Source: Streptomyces sp. NBC_01224
GTDB lineage: Bacteria; Actinomycetota; Actinomycetes; Streptomycetales; Streptomycetaceae
DNA: 64,000 nt
Direction: 5' to 3'
Assembly (NCBI RefSeq): GCF_036002945.1
Contig: NZ_CP108529.1
Coordinates: forward strand, 7,435,001 to 7,499,000
Position 1 is the stretch's first letter. The number at the start of each line of letters is the position of its first letter. The notes beneath the pieces are model-generated. The model saw only the letters and a program-made list of their open reading frames with translations, did no database searches and was not told the DNA's origin. Both the position numbers and the translations under genes were made by a program. Positions 35,530-44,170 of this stretch are shown here, piece by piece.

Positions 35530-36342
35530 ATGCAGCACGCAGTGGGGGCCCCGCTGCCGCCGCCCCAAGGCCCCGGAAGCGGACCTGTCGGCTGGACGCA
35601 CCAGGCCCAGCACCTCGGACCGCCTGGGCCGCCGCCCACCACCCCTCCCACGCCCCAGGGCTGGCACGGACCCGCCCCGCAGCACGCCCCGGTGCCTGTC
35701 TCCAGGGAGACCACCGGGCACATCCAGTTGCCGCCCGGCGGGCCCGTCCCGCTGCCCGCGCCGCCCGCCGAGCCCGGCACCGGCAGCGCGACCCTCGCCG
35801 TTCTCCTGATCGGTCCCGCGGGCGCGGGCAAGACCACCGTGGCCAAGCTCTGGGCCAGCCGCCGCCGGGTTCCCACGGCTCACGTCAGCCTCGACGACGT
35901 CCGCGAATGGGTCTGCTCCGGCTTTGCCGACCCCCAGGCCGGGTGGAACGACCACTCCGAGGCCCAGTACCGTCTCGCCCGTCGCACCTGCGGCTTCGCC
36001 GCCCGTAACTTCCTCGCCAACGGGATCTCCTGCATCCTGGACGACGCCGTCTTCCCGGACCGGCCGGTCGTCGGCCTCGGCGGCTGGAAACGCCATGTCG
36101 GCCCCGGACTGCTGCCGGTCGTTCTGCTGCCCGGCCTGGAGATCGTGCTGGAGCGCAACGCCGCCCGCAGCGGGAACCGCCGCCTCTCGGACGAGGAGGT
36201 CGCCCGCATCCACGGCCGGATGGCCGGATGGTACGGCTCCGGACTGCCGATCATCGACAACTCGACGTACGACGTGGAGACCACCGCCCGCGTCCTGGAC
36301 GACATACTCGCCCGCTCCATAGCAAGCCCCCCGGCCTGGTGA
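35530..36342 (+). CDS. P-loop kinase-like ATP-binding protein with Pro-rich N-terminus
   Basis: 270 aa. Residues 1-85 are Pro/Gly/Gln-rich low complexity. The rest is a small P-loop kinase fold: Walker A LIGPAGAGKTTVAKLW, HVSLDDVREWVCSG (a kinase-type Asp pair), CILDDAVFPDRP as probable Walker B, and LEIVLERNAARSGNRRLS as a lid region with Arg residues. It resembles AAA_33/zeta-type small-molecule or polynucleotide kinases; the substrate is unknown and I would not call it a toxin because no antitoxin is adjacent. ATG 35530 with cggag upstream. It lies between aroQ and the M24 gene as a monocistron. Confidence 0.75.
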   Translation: MQHAVGAPLPPPQGPGSGPVGWTHQAQHLGPPGPPPTTPPTPQGWHGPAPQHAPVPVSRETTGHIQLPPGGPVPLPAPPAEPGTGSATLAVLLIGPAGAGKTTVAKLWASRRRVPTAHVSLDDVREWVCSGFADPQAGWNDHSEAQYRLARRTCGFAARNFLANGISCILDDAVFPDRPVVGLGGWKRHVGPGLLPVVLLPGLEIVLERNAARSGNRRLSDEEVARIHGRMAGWYGSGLPIIDNSTYDVETTARVLDDILARSIASPPAW

Positions 36343-36362
36343 ACCGCCATCGGGCGGGGTTC

Positions 36363-36383
36363 CCGGTCCTGTGACGGGACCGG
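36363..36383 (+). terminator. Short hairpin after the P-loop kinase gene
   Basis: ccggtcc/ggaccgg, 7-bp stem with 7-nt loop, 20 bp after the stop. Confidence 0.4.
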
Positions 36384-36434
36384 CCGCGGCCCCCGGTCGG
36401 CTGCGCTGACCGAGCAGGCCCGAGCCACCACTCG

Positions 36435-36440
36435 TAGGCT
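36435..36440 (+). promoter_or_regulatory. Putative -10 (TAGGCT) of the leaderless M24 gene
   Basis: TAGGCT ends 6 nt before the ATG at 36447 and no ribosome site is present. Confidence 0.5.
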
Positions 36441-36446
36441 CGTGAC

Positions 36447-37553
36447 ATGTCAGACGTGTACGCCGTCCGCCGCGGGCTGCTCCGCGACCGGTGCGCCGCC
36501 GTCGGATCCGCGGCCGCTCTGGTCTCCCGCCCCGCCAATGTCCGCTATCTCGCGGGCGGAGCGCCCCCGGGCGCCGTGTTGCTGCTCGGCCCCGGTGAGG
36601 ACGTCCTGCTCTGCCCCCAGGCCCCGACCGGCGATCCCGCCGACGGGCGCACCGACGAGCAGCTGCGGGTGTCACTGATGCCGGCCACAGACGGCGATCC
36701 GGTGGTCGCGGCCGCCGGTCTGGCCACCTCCGTCGGTGCGGAGTCCCTGGCCGTCGAGGAACACCATCTGACGGTCTCCCGCCACCGGGCCATGAGCTCC
36801 ATCGCCCCGCGGCTGCGGCTCGCCGATCTCGGCGCCACCGTCGAGCAGCTGCGGGTCGTCAAGGATGAGGAGGAGATCGCCTGTCTGCGGATCGCCGCCG
36901 AGATCACCGACCAGGCCCTGGGCGAACTCCTCGAATCCATCCTGGTGGGACGCACCGAACGGCATCTCGCCCTGGAGCTGGAGCGCCGCCTGGTGGACCA
37001 CGGTGCCGACGGCCCCGCCTTCGCCACTTCCGTGGCCACCGGGCCGAACTCCGGCCAGGGCCGCCACCGCCCCTCGGACCGGCGGGTGGAGGAGGGGGAT
37101 TTTCTCTCCGTCTGTCTGGGTGCGAACTATCGCGGCTACCGCTGTGAGATCGGCCGTACGTTCGTCATCGGGACCGCGCCCGCCGACTGGCAGATCGAGC
37201 TCTACGACCTGGTTTTCGCCGCTCAGCGGGCCGGGCGCGAGGCTCTCGTGCCGGGGGCCGCCTACCGCGATGTGGACCGTGCGGCCCGCTATCTCCTGGA
37301 CTCCGCGGGCCACGGCGGGGGCCTCGCACCATGGACCGGGCACGGGGTGGGGCTCGAAATCGACGAGGACCCGCAGCTGGCACCTGCAGCCATGGGTAAA
37401 CTGGACGCTTGTGTGCCGGTCACCGTCGAACCGGGGGTCCACCTCCCGGGCCGGGGCGGGGTCCGGATCGATGACACGCTCGTCGTGCGCCCCGAGGCGG
37501 ACGGCGGACCCGAGCTACTCACCATTACGACCAAGGAGCTGCTCGCGCTCTAG
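36447..37553 (+). CDS. M24 (aminopeptidase P/PepQ) family protein with degenerate metal site
   Basis: 368 aa: N-terminal creatinase-like domain (1-135) and C-terminal pita-bread domain. The M24 fold is clear (FATSVATGPNSGQGRH, TGHGVGLEIDEDPQ, VTVEPGVHLPGRGGVRIDDT), but the five metal ligands are altered. The first Asp aligns with Cys223 (SVCLGANYRG), the second Asp with Glu234 (YRCEIGRTF), His299 and Glu328 are kept, and the last Glu is Asp342. Loss of the first ligand argues against normal dinuclear peptidase activity. It lies 50 bp upstream of efp, a placement often seen for a proline peptidase. It may be a pseudoenzyme, or a subgroup with a different metal site. Confidence 0.85.
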   Translation: MSDVYAVRRGLLRDRCAAVGSAAALVSRPANVRYLAGGAPPGAVLLLGPGEDVLLCPQAPTGDPADGRTDEQLRVSLMPATDGDPVVAAAGLATSVGAESLAVEEHHLTVSRHRAMSSIAPRLRLADLGATVEQLRVVKDEEEIACLRIAAEITDQALGELLESILVGRTERHLALELERRLVDHGADGPAFATSVATGPNSGQGRHRPSDRRVEEGDFLSVCLGANYRGYRCEIGRTFVIGTAPADWQIELYDLVFAAQRAGREALVPGAAYRDVDRAARYLLDSAGHGGGLAPWTGHGVGLEIDEDPQLAPAAMGKLDACVPVTVEPGVHLPGRGGVRIDDTLVVRPEADGGPELLTITTKELLAL

Positions 37554-37603
37554 CGCGCATCCTCGGTCGTTCCACCAGCTTCAGTCCAGGAGATTCCGCA
37601 ACC

Positions 37604-38170
37604 GTGGCTTCCACGAACGACCTCAAGAACGGCCTGGTGCTCAAGCTCGACGGAGGCCAGCTCTGGTCCGTCGTCGAGTTCCAGCACGTCAAGCCCGGCA
37701 AGGGCCCGGCCTTCGTGCGCACCAAGCTCAAGAACGTGCTGTCCGGCAAGGTCGTCGACAAGACGTTCAACGCCGGCGTGAAGGTCGAAACGGCCACCAT
37801 CGACCGTCGCGACATGCAGTTCTCGTACATGGACGGCGAGTACTTCGTCTTCATGGACATGGACACCTACGACCAGCTCATGGTCGACCGCAAGGCCGTC
37901 GGCAACGCTGCCAACTTCCTGATCGAGGGCTTCACCGCCTCCGTCGCCCAGCACGAGGGCGAGGTGCTCTACGTCGAGCTGCCCGCCGCCGTCGAGCTGA
38001 CCGTCAAGCACACCGACCCGGGCGTCCAGGGCGACCGCTCCACCGGTGGCACCAAGCCCGCCACGCTGGAGACCGACTACGAGATCGGCGTCCCGCTCTT
38101 CATCACCACGGGTGAGAAGATCAAGGTCGACACCCGCACGGGCGACTACCTCGGCCGGGTGAACAGCTAA
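37604..38170 (+). CDS. efp: Elongation factor P
   Basis: 188 aa. Relieves ribosome stalling at polyproline. Three beta-barrel domains; the conserved first-domain loop reads HVKPGKGPAF with Lys33 at the tip, and the C-terminal signature is visible in VQGDRSTGGTKPATLETD and FITTGEKIKVDTRTGDYLGR. Pro residues flank the loop tip, the arrangement seen in EF-Ps that do not use EpmA lysylation; no modification gene is in view. GTG 37604 has ccaggag upstream. nusB follows after 2 bp. Confidence 0.97.
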   Translation: MASTNDLKNGLVLKLDGGQLWSVVEFQHVKPGKGPAFVRTKLKNVLSGKVVDKTFNAGVKVETATIDRRDMQFSYMDGEYFVFMDMDTYDQLMVDRKAVGNAANFLIEGFTASVAQHEGEVLYVELPAAVELTVKHTDPGVQGDRSTGGTKPATLETDYEIGVPLFITTGEKIKVDTRTGDYLGRVNS

Positions 38171-38172
38171 CC

Positions 38173-38604
38173 GTGGCTGCTCGGAACACGGCCCGCAAGC
38201 GAGCCTTCCAGATCCTCTTCGAGGCCGACCAGCGCGGTGAGTCCGTGCAGACGGTCCTCGCGGACTGGGTGCGGCTCTCGCGGTCCGACACCCGTCAGCC
38301 CCCGGTCACCGAGTACACGATGGAACTCGTCGAGGGGTACGCGCAGTACGCCGACCGGATCGACGACCTCATCATCACCTACGCCGTGGACTGGGAGATC
38401 GACCGCATGCCGGTCGTCGACCGGAACATCCTGCGGCTCGGTGCGTACGAGCTGATCTGGGTGGACGGGACGCCGGACGCGGTGGTGATCGACGAGGCGG
38501 TCCAGCTCGCCAAGGAGTTCTCCACCGATGACTCCCCGTCCTTCGTGAACGGGCTGCTGGCCCGGTTCAAGGACCTCAAGCCGAACCTCCGCCGGGAGCA
38601 GTAG
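38173..38604 (+). CDS. nusB: Transcription antitermination factor NusB
   Basis: 143 aa all-helical protein that with S10/NusE supports rRNA antitermination. RKRAFQILFEADQRG at the start and VVDRNILRLGAYEL in the middle are NusB signatures; it ends in NGLLARFKDLKPNLR. GTG 38173 starts 2 bp after the efp stop. A strong hairpin follows. Confidence 0.95.
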   Translation: MAARNTARKRAFQILFEADQRGESVQTVLADWVRLSRSDTRQPPVTEYTMELVEGYAQYADRIDDLIITYAVDWEIDRMPVVDRNILRLGAYELIWVDGTPDAVVIDEAVQLAKEFSTDDSPSFVNGLLARFKDLKPNLRREQ

Positions 38605-38624
38605 CCTCCGGCGGCGTTCAGCCA

Positions 38625-38663
38625 CGAAGGGCCCGTGGTCAAGTTGTGACCGCGGGCCCTTCG
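38625..38663 (+). terminator. Terminator after nusB
   Basis: 17-bp stem (cgaagggcccgtggtca with one G-T pair) and a 5-nt loop, 20 bp after the nusB stop. Confidence 0.85.
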
Positions 38664-38691
38664 GCGTGCGGGAGGCCGGTTGCCGGCAACC

Positions 38692-38744
38692 AAAAAAACC
38701 GTGTCGGCGCGGGCACCCGAATGGGTGAACCCGCGCCGACACGG
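38692..38744 (-). terminator. Intrinsic terminator of bldD with a true T-tract
   Basis: Minus strand: perfect 15-bp stem (ccgtgtcggcgcggg and complement) around an inner hairpin, followed by seven consecutive T. A T-tract this long is unusual in this GC-rich window. Confidence 0.92.
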
Positions 38745-38766
38745 CGGTACGTTTCTGCGAGGGGTG

Positions 38767-39267
38767 TCAGCCCTCTTCGTGGGCGACGGCGCGACGCGCG
38801 TCCGCGTCCAGCACGCCCCAGCTGATCAGCTGTTCCGTGAGCACGGACGGCGACTGGTCGTAGATCACGGCCAGCGTGCGCAGGTCGTCCTGGCGGATCG
38901 AGAGCACCTTGCCGTTGTAGTCACCGCGCTGGCTCTGGATCGTCGCGGCGTAGCGTTGCAACGGCCCGGCCTTCTCCGGCGGGACGTGGGCGAGGCGCTC
39001 CAGGTCCAGGACAAGCTTCGGCGGCGGCTCAGCGGCCCCGCCAGGCGTCGTACCGGGCAGGAGTTCCTGCACCGGGACTCCGTAGAAATCAGCGAGTTCG
39101 GCAAGACGCTGGACGGTCACGGCACGGTCGCCGCGCTCGTACGAACCGACCACGACGGCCTTCCAGCGGCCCTGGGACTTCTCCTCCACGCCATGGAGGG
39201 AGAGGCCCTGCTGGGTGCGGATGGCACGGAGCTTGGCCCCGAGCTGCTTTGCGTATTCGCTGGACAT
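38767..39267 (-). CDS. bldD: Developmental master regulator BldD
   Basis: 166 aa. BldD represses sporulation genes during vegetative growth when dimerised by tetrameric c-di-GMP. The N-terminal HTH spans about residues 8-68 (KLRAIRTQQGLSLHGVEEKS; VGSYERGDRAVTVQRLAELA). The C-terminal domain has both c-di-GMP motifs: R114-x-D116 and R125-xx-D128 (QRGDYNGKVLSIRQDD). These match the positions known for S. coelicolor BldD. The start is ATG 39267 with ggggagcc upstream. The gene is divergent from pyrR, and an inverted repeat 49 bp upstream may be its own operator. Confidence 0.97.
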   Translation of the reverse strand: MSSEYAKQLGAKLRAIRTQQGLSLHGVEEKSQGRWKAVVVGSYERGDRAVTVQRLAELADFYGVPVQELLPGTTPGGAAEPPPKLVLDLERLAHVPPEKAGPLQRYAATIQSQRGDYNGKVLSIRQDDLRTLAVIYDQSPSVLTEQLISWGVLDADARRAVAHEEG

Positions 39268-39315
39268 AAGGCTCCCCGGACGCTGGAACATTTTTGCGGC
39301 TCCGCCGCGTGGCTG

Positions 39316-39335
39316 GTAACTCACTGTGAGGTTAC
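39316..39335 (-). promoter_or_regulatory. Candidate BldD operator upstream of bldD
   Basis: An inverted repeat, gtaac-N10-gttac (gtaactcactgtgaggttac on the plus strand), with another gttac at 39341. GTNAC half-sites and the known autoregulation of bldD make this a likely BldD site. Confidence 0.55.
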
Positions 39336-39454
39336 GCAGCGTTACTTGGATGCGTCAAGCCGAATGGTCCGGACCGGCACCTCCCGGGGGTGTGACCAGG
39401 GCGCTGTGCAAGCCCTGGTAACGTTGATGACGCAATTTCGACGTCCTTTAAGGT

Positions 39455-39480
39455 CCGTCCCGTGAGGCGGAGAAGGAGGT
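39455..39480 (+). promoter_or_regulatory. Putative PyrR-binding RNA hairpin overlapping the pyrR ribosome site
   Basis: The stem ccg/cgg closes the loop tcccgtgagg (39455-39470) and is directly followed by agaaggaggt (39471-39480), the pyrR Shine-Dalgarno. The loop resembles the PyrR-binding consensus (UCC-N-GUGAGG type). In mycobacteria PyrR represses translation at such a site; the same is inferred here. Confidence 0.6.
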
Positions 39481-39489
39481 CCGTTTCTT

Positions 39490-40074
39490 ATGGACGCACA
39501 GCACGAAGCCACCGGCAATGCGGCACGCCCCGTTCTCGAGGCTCCCGACATCGCCCGAGTACTGACCCGAATCGCCCACGAGATCGTCGAACGCGCCAAG
39601 GGCGCCGACGACGTGGTGCTCCTCGGTATCCCGACGCGGGGCGTCTTCCTCGCCGGCCGGCTCGCCGAAAAACTCCAAGAGATCACCGGCCGGAAGATGC
39701 CGGTCGGGTCACTCGACATCACGATGTACCGCGACGACTTGCGGCTGCGCCCTGCGCGCGCCCTGGCCCGTACCGAGATCCCCGGCGAGGGCATCGAGGG
39801 CCGCCTGGTCGTCCTCGTCGACGATGTCCTCTTCTCGGGCCGCACGATCCGCGCAGCGCTCGACGCGCTGGGCGACATCGGCCGGCCCCGCGCGGTGCAG
39901 CTCGCGGTCCTCGTCGACCGCGGTCACCGCGAACTCCCGATCCGTGCCGACTACGTCGGCAAGAACCTCCCCACGTCGCTGCGGGAGACGGTCAAGGTCC
40001 AGCTCGCCGAGGAGGACGGCCGCGACGCCGTGCTGCTCGGTGTCCTGCAGACCGCCCCGGCGGGCGAGCAGTAG
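39490..40074 (+). CDS. pyrR: Bifunctional pyr operon regulator / uracil phosphoribosyltransferase PyrR
   Basis: 194 aa. PyrR binds pyr mRNA in response to UMP and has weak UPRTase activity. The PRPP motif is LVVLVDDVLFSGRTIRAALD; GIPTRGVFLAGRLAEKL and SLDITMYRDDL are also typical. ATG 39490 is preceded by the ideal gaaggagg. It is the first gene of the pyrimidine operon, and the leader carries a candidate PyrR-binding hairpin, so feedback control is likely. Confidence 0.96.
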   Translation: MDAQHEATGNAARPVLEAPDIARVLTRIAHEIVERAKGADDVVLLGIPTRGVFLAGRLAEKLQEITGRKMPVGSLDITMYRDDLRLRPARALARTEIPGEGIEGRLVVLVDDVLFSGRTIRAALDALGDIGRPRAVQLAVLVDRGHRELPIRADYVGKNLPTSLRETVKVQLAEEDGRDAVLLGVLQTAPAGEQ

Positions 40075-40167
40075 CTGAACTTCACCCGTACGGAGTACCT
40101 CGAACCCCGTACGGCAGCTTCCGCACGCCCGCATGCCTGAACCCTCCAGCCCCCGGAGAACACCCAG

Positions 40168-41145
40168 ATGAAGCGTCACCTCATCTCGGCCGCCGACCTC
40201 ACCCGCGACGACGCCGTCCTGATCCTCGACACCGCCGAGGAAATGGCACGGGTCGCGGACCGGCCGATCAAGAAGCTCCCCACCCTGCGCGGCCGTACCG
40301 TCGTCAACCTCTTCTTCGAGGACTCGACGCGTACCCGCATCTCCTTCGAGGCCGCCGCCAAGCGCCTCTCCGCCGATGTCATCAACTTCTCCGCGAAGGG
40401 CTCGTCCGTCTCCAAGGGCGAGTCGCTCAAGGACACCGCGCTGACCCTGGAGGCGATGGGCGCCGACGCCGTCGTCATCCGGCACGGTGCCTCCGGTGCC
40501 CCGTACCGTCTCGCCACCTCCGGCTGGATCGACGGCGCCGTTGTCAACGCCGGTGACGGCACCCACGAGCACCCCACCCAGGCCCTCCTGGACGCCTTCA
40601 CCCTGCGCCGCCGCCTCGTCGGGGCCGACGCCGGTATCGGCCGGGACCTCGAAGGCCGCCGGGTCACCATCGTCGGCGACATCCTGCACAGCCGGGTGGC
40701 TCGCTCCAACGTCCACCTGCTGACCACGCTCGGCGCGCACGTCACCCTGGTCGCCCCGCCGACTCTCGTCCCGGTCGGCGTCGAGCAATGGCCGTGCGAC
40801 GTCAGCTACAGCCTCGACGAGGTGCTGCCGAAGTCCGACGCGGTGATGATGTTGCGTGTACAGCGCGAACGGATGAACGCCGCGTACTTCCCGACCGAGC
40901 GCGAGTACTCCCGCCGCTACGGCCTGGACGGCGACCGCATGGCGAAGATGCCCCAGGACGCCATCGTCATGCACCCCGGTCCGATGGTCCGCGGCATGGA
41001 GATCACCGCCGAGGTCGCCGACTCCGACCGGTGCACGGCCGTCGAGCAGGTCGCCAACGGCGTCTCGATCCGCATGGCTGTCCTGTACCTGCTGCTGGGC
41101 GGCTCCGAACCCGCCACCCCCGCCCGTACCGAGGAGAACAAGTAA
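40168..41145 (+). CDS. pyrB: Aspartate carbamoyltransferase catalytic subunit
   Basis: 325 aa. Joins carbamoyl phosphate and aspartate. FFEDSTRTRISFEAAAKRL is the carbamoyl-phosphate site; HPTQALLDAFTLRR, RVTIVGDILHSRVARSN and MHPGPMVRGMEI are the other ATCase signatures. There is no pyrI in the operon. ATG 40168, ccggag upstream. pyrC begins 2 bp after the stop. Confidence 0.97.
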   Translation: MKRHLISAADLTRDDAVLILDTAEEMARVADRPIKKLPTLRGRTVVNLFFEDSTRTRISFEAAAKRLSADVINFSAKGSSVSKGESLKDTALTLEAMGADAVVIRHGASGAPYRLATSGWIDGAVVNAGDGTHEHPTQALLDAFTLRRRLVGADAGIGRDLEGRRVTIVGDILHSRVARSNVHLLTTLGAHVTLVAPPTLVPVGVEQWPCDVSYSLDEVLPKSDAVMMLRVQRERMNAAYFPTEREYSRRYGLDGDRMAKMPQDAIVMHPGPMVRGMEITAEVADSDRCTAVEQVANGVSIRMAVLYLLLGGSEPATPARTEENK

Positions 41146-41147
41146 CC

Positions 41148-42461
41148 ATGAGCAAGATCCTTATCCGCGGCGCGAAGGTCCTCGGCGGCGAATCCCAGGA
41201 CGTCCTGATCGACGGCGAGACCATCGCCGCCACCGCCCGGCAGGGCGAAATCGACTGGAGTGGTACCGGCATCGAGGCCGGTGACGCGACCGTCGTCGAG
41301 GCCGAGGGCCAGATCCTGTTGCCCGGCCTGGTCGACCTCCACACCCACCTGCGCGAGCCCGGCCGCGAGGACTCCGAGACCGTCCTCACCGGAACGAAGG
41401 CGGCGGCCGTCGGTGGCTTCACCGCCGTGCATGCCATGGCCAACACGTTCCCGGTCGCTGACACCGCCGGTGTCGTCGAGCAGGTCTGGCGGCTCGGCAA
41501 GGAGTCCGGCTACTGCGACGTGCAGCCGATCGGCGCCGTCACTGTCGGCCTGGAGGGCAAGAAGCTCGCCGAACTCGGCGCCATGCACGATTCGGCCGCC
41601 GGAGTGAAAGTCTTCTCCGACGACGGCAAGTGCGTCGACGACGCGGTGATCATGCGCCGTGCGCTGGAGTACGTGAAGGCCTTCGACGGTGTCGTCGCCC
41701 AGCACGCCCAGGAGCCCCGCCTCACCGAGGGCGCCCAGATGAACGAGGGCATCGTCTCCGCGGAACTCGGTCTCGGCGGCTGGCCCGCCGTCGCCGAGGA
41801 GTCGATCATCGCCCGCGACGTACTGCTCGCCGCCCACGTCGGCTCCCGGGTGCACATCTGCCACCTGTCGACCGCCGGCTCCGTCGAGATCGTCCGCTGG
41901 GCCAAGTCCAAGGGCTGGAACGTCACCGCCGAGGTCACCCCGCACCACCTGCTCCTCACCGACGAGCTCGTGCGGTCCTACAACCCGGTCTACAAGGTGA
42001 ACCCGCCGCTGCGCACCGAGGCCGACGTCATGGCCCTGCGCGAGGCGCTCGCCGACGGCACCATCGACTGCGTCGCCACCGACCACGCCCCGCACCCGCA
42101 CGAGGACAAGGACTGCGAGTGGGCCGCCGCCGCCATGGGCATGGTGGGCCTGGAGACCGCGCTCTCCGTCGTCCAGCAGACAATGGTCGACACCGGCCTC
42201 ATCGACTGGGCGGGCGTCGCCGACCGGATGTCGTTCCGTCCCGCCGCCATCGGCCGTCTCGACGGACACGGCCGGCCCGTCTCGGCCGGTGAGCCCGCCA
42301 ACCTCACGCTGGTCGATCCGGCATACCGTGGTGTGGTGGACCCCGCGGGCTTCGCCTCCCGCAGCCGCAACACTCCCTACGAGGGTCGCGAGCTGCCGGG
42401 CCGAGTCACCCACACCTTCCTGCGGGGCCGTGCCACGGTCGTCGACGGGAAGCTCGCGTGA
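41148..42461 (+). CDS. pyrC: Dihydroorotase
   Basis: 437 aa amidohydrolase of the type I (PyrC2-like) dihydroorotases. Metal ligands: DLHTHLREPG (HxH), the lysine or acidic metal-bridge region AAGVKVFSDDGKCV, VAQHAQEP and ICHLSTAGSVE (His), and the catalytic Asp in VATDHAPHPHED. Start ATG 41148 is 2 bp after pyrB. The stop overlaps the next GTG (GTGA). Confidence 0.95.
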   Translation: MSKILIRGAKVLGGESQDVLIDGETIAATARQGEIDWSGTGIEAGDATVVEAEGQILLPGLVDLHTHLREPGREDSETVLTGTKAAAVGGFTAVHAMANTFPVADTAGVVEQVWRLGKESGYCDVQPIGAVTVGLEGKKLAELGAMHDSAAGVKVFSDDGKCVDDAVIMRRALEYVKAFDGVVAQHAQEPRLTEGAQMNEGIVSAELGLGGWPAVAEESIIARDVLLAAHVGSRVHICHLSTAGSVEIVRWAKSKGWNVTAEVTPHHLLLTDELVRSYNPVYKVNPPLRTEADVMALREALADGTIDCVATDHAPHPHEDKDCEWAAAAMGMVGLETALSVVQQTMVDTGLIDWAGVADRMSFRPAAIGRLDGHGRPVSAGEPANLTLVDPAYRGVVDPAGFASRSRNTPYEGRELPGRVTHTFLRGRATVVDGKLA

Positions 42462-43039
42462 CATCACTCACCCCCCTGTACCTCCAGCTCGCCGCCGAGC
42501 AGAAGTCGGCCGAAGTGACCGACTGGTCCGCTCGCATCAGCTGGGTCATCGGACTGGTCGTCCTCATCGCCTTCGTCTACTGGCTGATGCGCCAGGGATG
42601 GAAGTGGCGGGGGAGTCTCCAGTCCGATCTGCCGGAACTCAGCTCCACCCCGGAGGGGTTCGCGGACGGCGAGAAGCTGCTGACGCTGACCGGCAGGTAC
42701 CACGCCTCGACGAGCGCCGGGCAGTGGCTCGACCGGATCGTCGCCCACGGGCTCGGTACCCGCAGCCGCGTCGAGCTCACCCTGACCGACCAGGGCCTCG
42801 ACGTCGTACGACCCGGGGCAGCCGACTTCTTCGTCCCGGCCGCCGCACTGCGTGAGGCCCGGCTCGACAAGGGCATCGCGGGCAAGGTCCTCCCCGAGGG
42901 CGGCCTGCTGATCATCACCTGGGCGCACGGCGACAAGCTGATCGACTCCGGTTTCCGCTCCGACCACTCGGCCGAGCACCCGGCCTGGGTCGAGGCCATC
43001 GAACAACTCACCAGCACTACGGAAGGCACCGCACGATGA
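42458..43039 (+). CDS. PH-like membrane protein embedded in the pyrimidine operon
   Basis: 193 aa. One membrane helix at about residues 27-45 (ISWVIGLVVLIAFVYWLMRQ), then a soluble beta-rich domain (KLLTLTGRYHASTSAGQWLD ... GLGTRSRVELTLTDQGLDVV) that I read as a bacterial PH-like (bYqxY-type) domain. No catalytic motif. It overlaps pyrC (GTGA) and carA (ATGA), so it is translated with the pathway enzymes. Role unknown; conservation of this position in other Streptomyces is from memory. Confidence 0.75.
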   Translation: MTSLTPLYLQLAAEQKSAEVTDWSARISWVIGLVVLIAFVYWLMRQGWKWRGSLQSDLPELSSTPEGFADGEKLLTLTGRYHASTSAGQWLDRIVAHGLGTRSRVELTLTDQGLDVVRPGAADFFVPAAALREARLDKGIAGKVLPEGGLLIITWAHGDKLIDSGFRSDHSAEHPAWVEAIEQLTSTTEGTAR

Positions 43040-44170
43040 CGATCTCCACCCGGGGAGCCGCCAAAGCTCCCGCCGTACTCGTCCTGGAGGACGGCCGCGC
43101 CTTCCGCGGCCGCGCCTACGGGGCCGTGGGGGAGACCTTCGGCGAGGCGGTGTTCTCCACCGGCATGACCGGCTACCAGGAGACGCTGACCGACCCCTCG
43201 TACCACCGTCAGGTCGTCGTGATGACCGCCCCGCACGTCGGCAACACCGGTGTGAACGACGAGGACCCCGAGTCGAAGCGGATCTGGGTCGCCGGATACG
43301 TCGTCCGCGACCCCGCCCGGGTGCCCTCCAACTGGCGCTCGCAGCGCTCGCTCGACGAGGAGCTGGAACACCAGGGCGTCGTCGGCATCAGCGGCATCGA
43401 CACCCGCGCCCTCACCCGCCACCTGCGCGAGCGCGGCGCCATGCGCGTCGGCATCTTCTCCGGTGACGCCATCGCCGACGAGGCCACGCTGCTGGCCCGC
43501 GTCAAGGAAGCCCCCGAGATGGTGGGCGCCGACCTCTCAACCGAGGTCGCGACCAAGGAGACGTACGTCGTCCCCGCGATCGGCACCAAGAAGTTCACCG
43601 TCGCCGCGATCGACCTCGGCATCAAGGGCATGACCCCGCACCGGATGGCCGAGCGTGGCATCGAGGTACACGTCCTGCCCGCCACCGCCACCCTCGACGA
43701 GGTGTACGCGGTCGAGCCCGACGGCGTCTTCTTCTCCAACGGCCCCGGCGACCCGGCCACCGCCGACCACCCGGTCTCCGTCATGCAGGGCGTCCTGGAG
43801 CGGAGGACGCCGCTCTTCGGCATCTGCTTCGGCAACCAGATCCTGGGCCGCGCCCTCGGCTTCGGCACTTACAAGCTGAAGTACGGCCACCGCGGCATCA
43901 ACCAGCCGGTGCAGGACCGTACGACCGGAAAGGTCGAGGTCACCGCGCACAACCACGGCTTCGCCGTCGACGCCCCGCTGGACAAGGTGTCCGACACGAA
44001 GTTCGGCCGCGCCGAGGTCTCCCACGTCTGCCTGAACGACCAGGTCGTCGAGGGACTGCAGCTCCTCGACCAGCCGGCCTTCAGCGTCCAGTACCACCCC
44101 GAAGCGGCCGCCGGCCCGCACGACGCCGCGTACCTCTTCGACCGCTTCGTTTCCCTGATGGAGGGCCAGC

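Noticed and set aside
35530..36342. Zeta-toxin of a toxin-antitoxin pair
   Set aside because: No small antitoxin gene adjoins it, and the match is limited to the general P-loop kinase fold.
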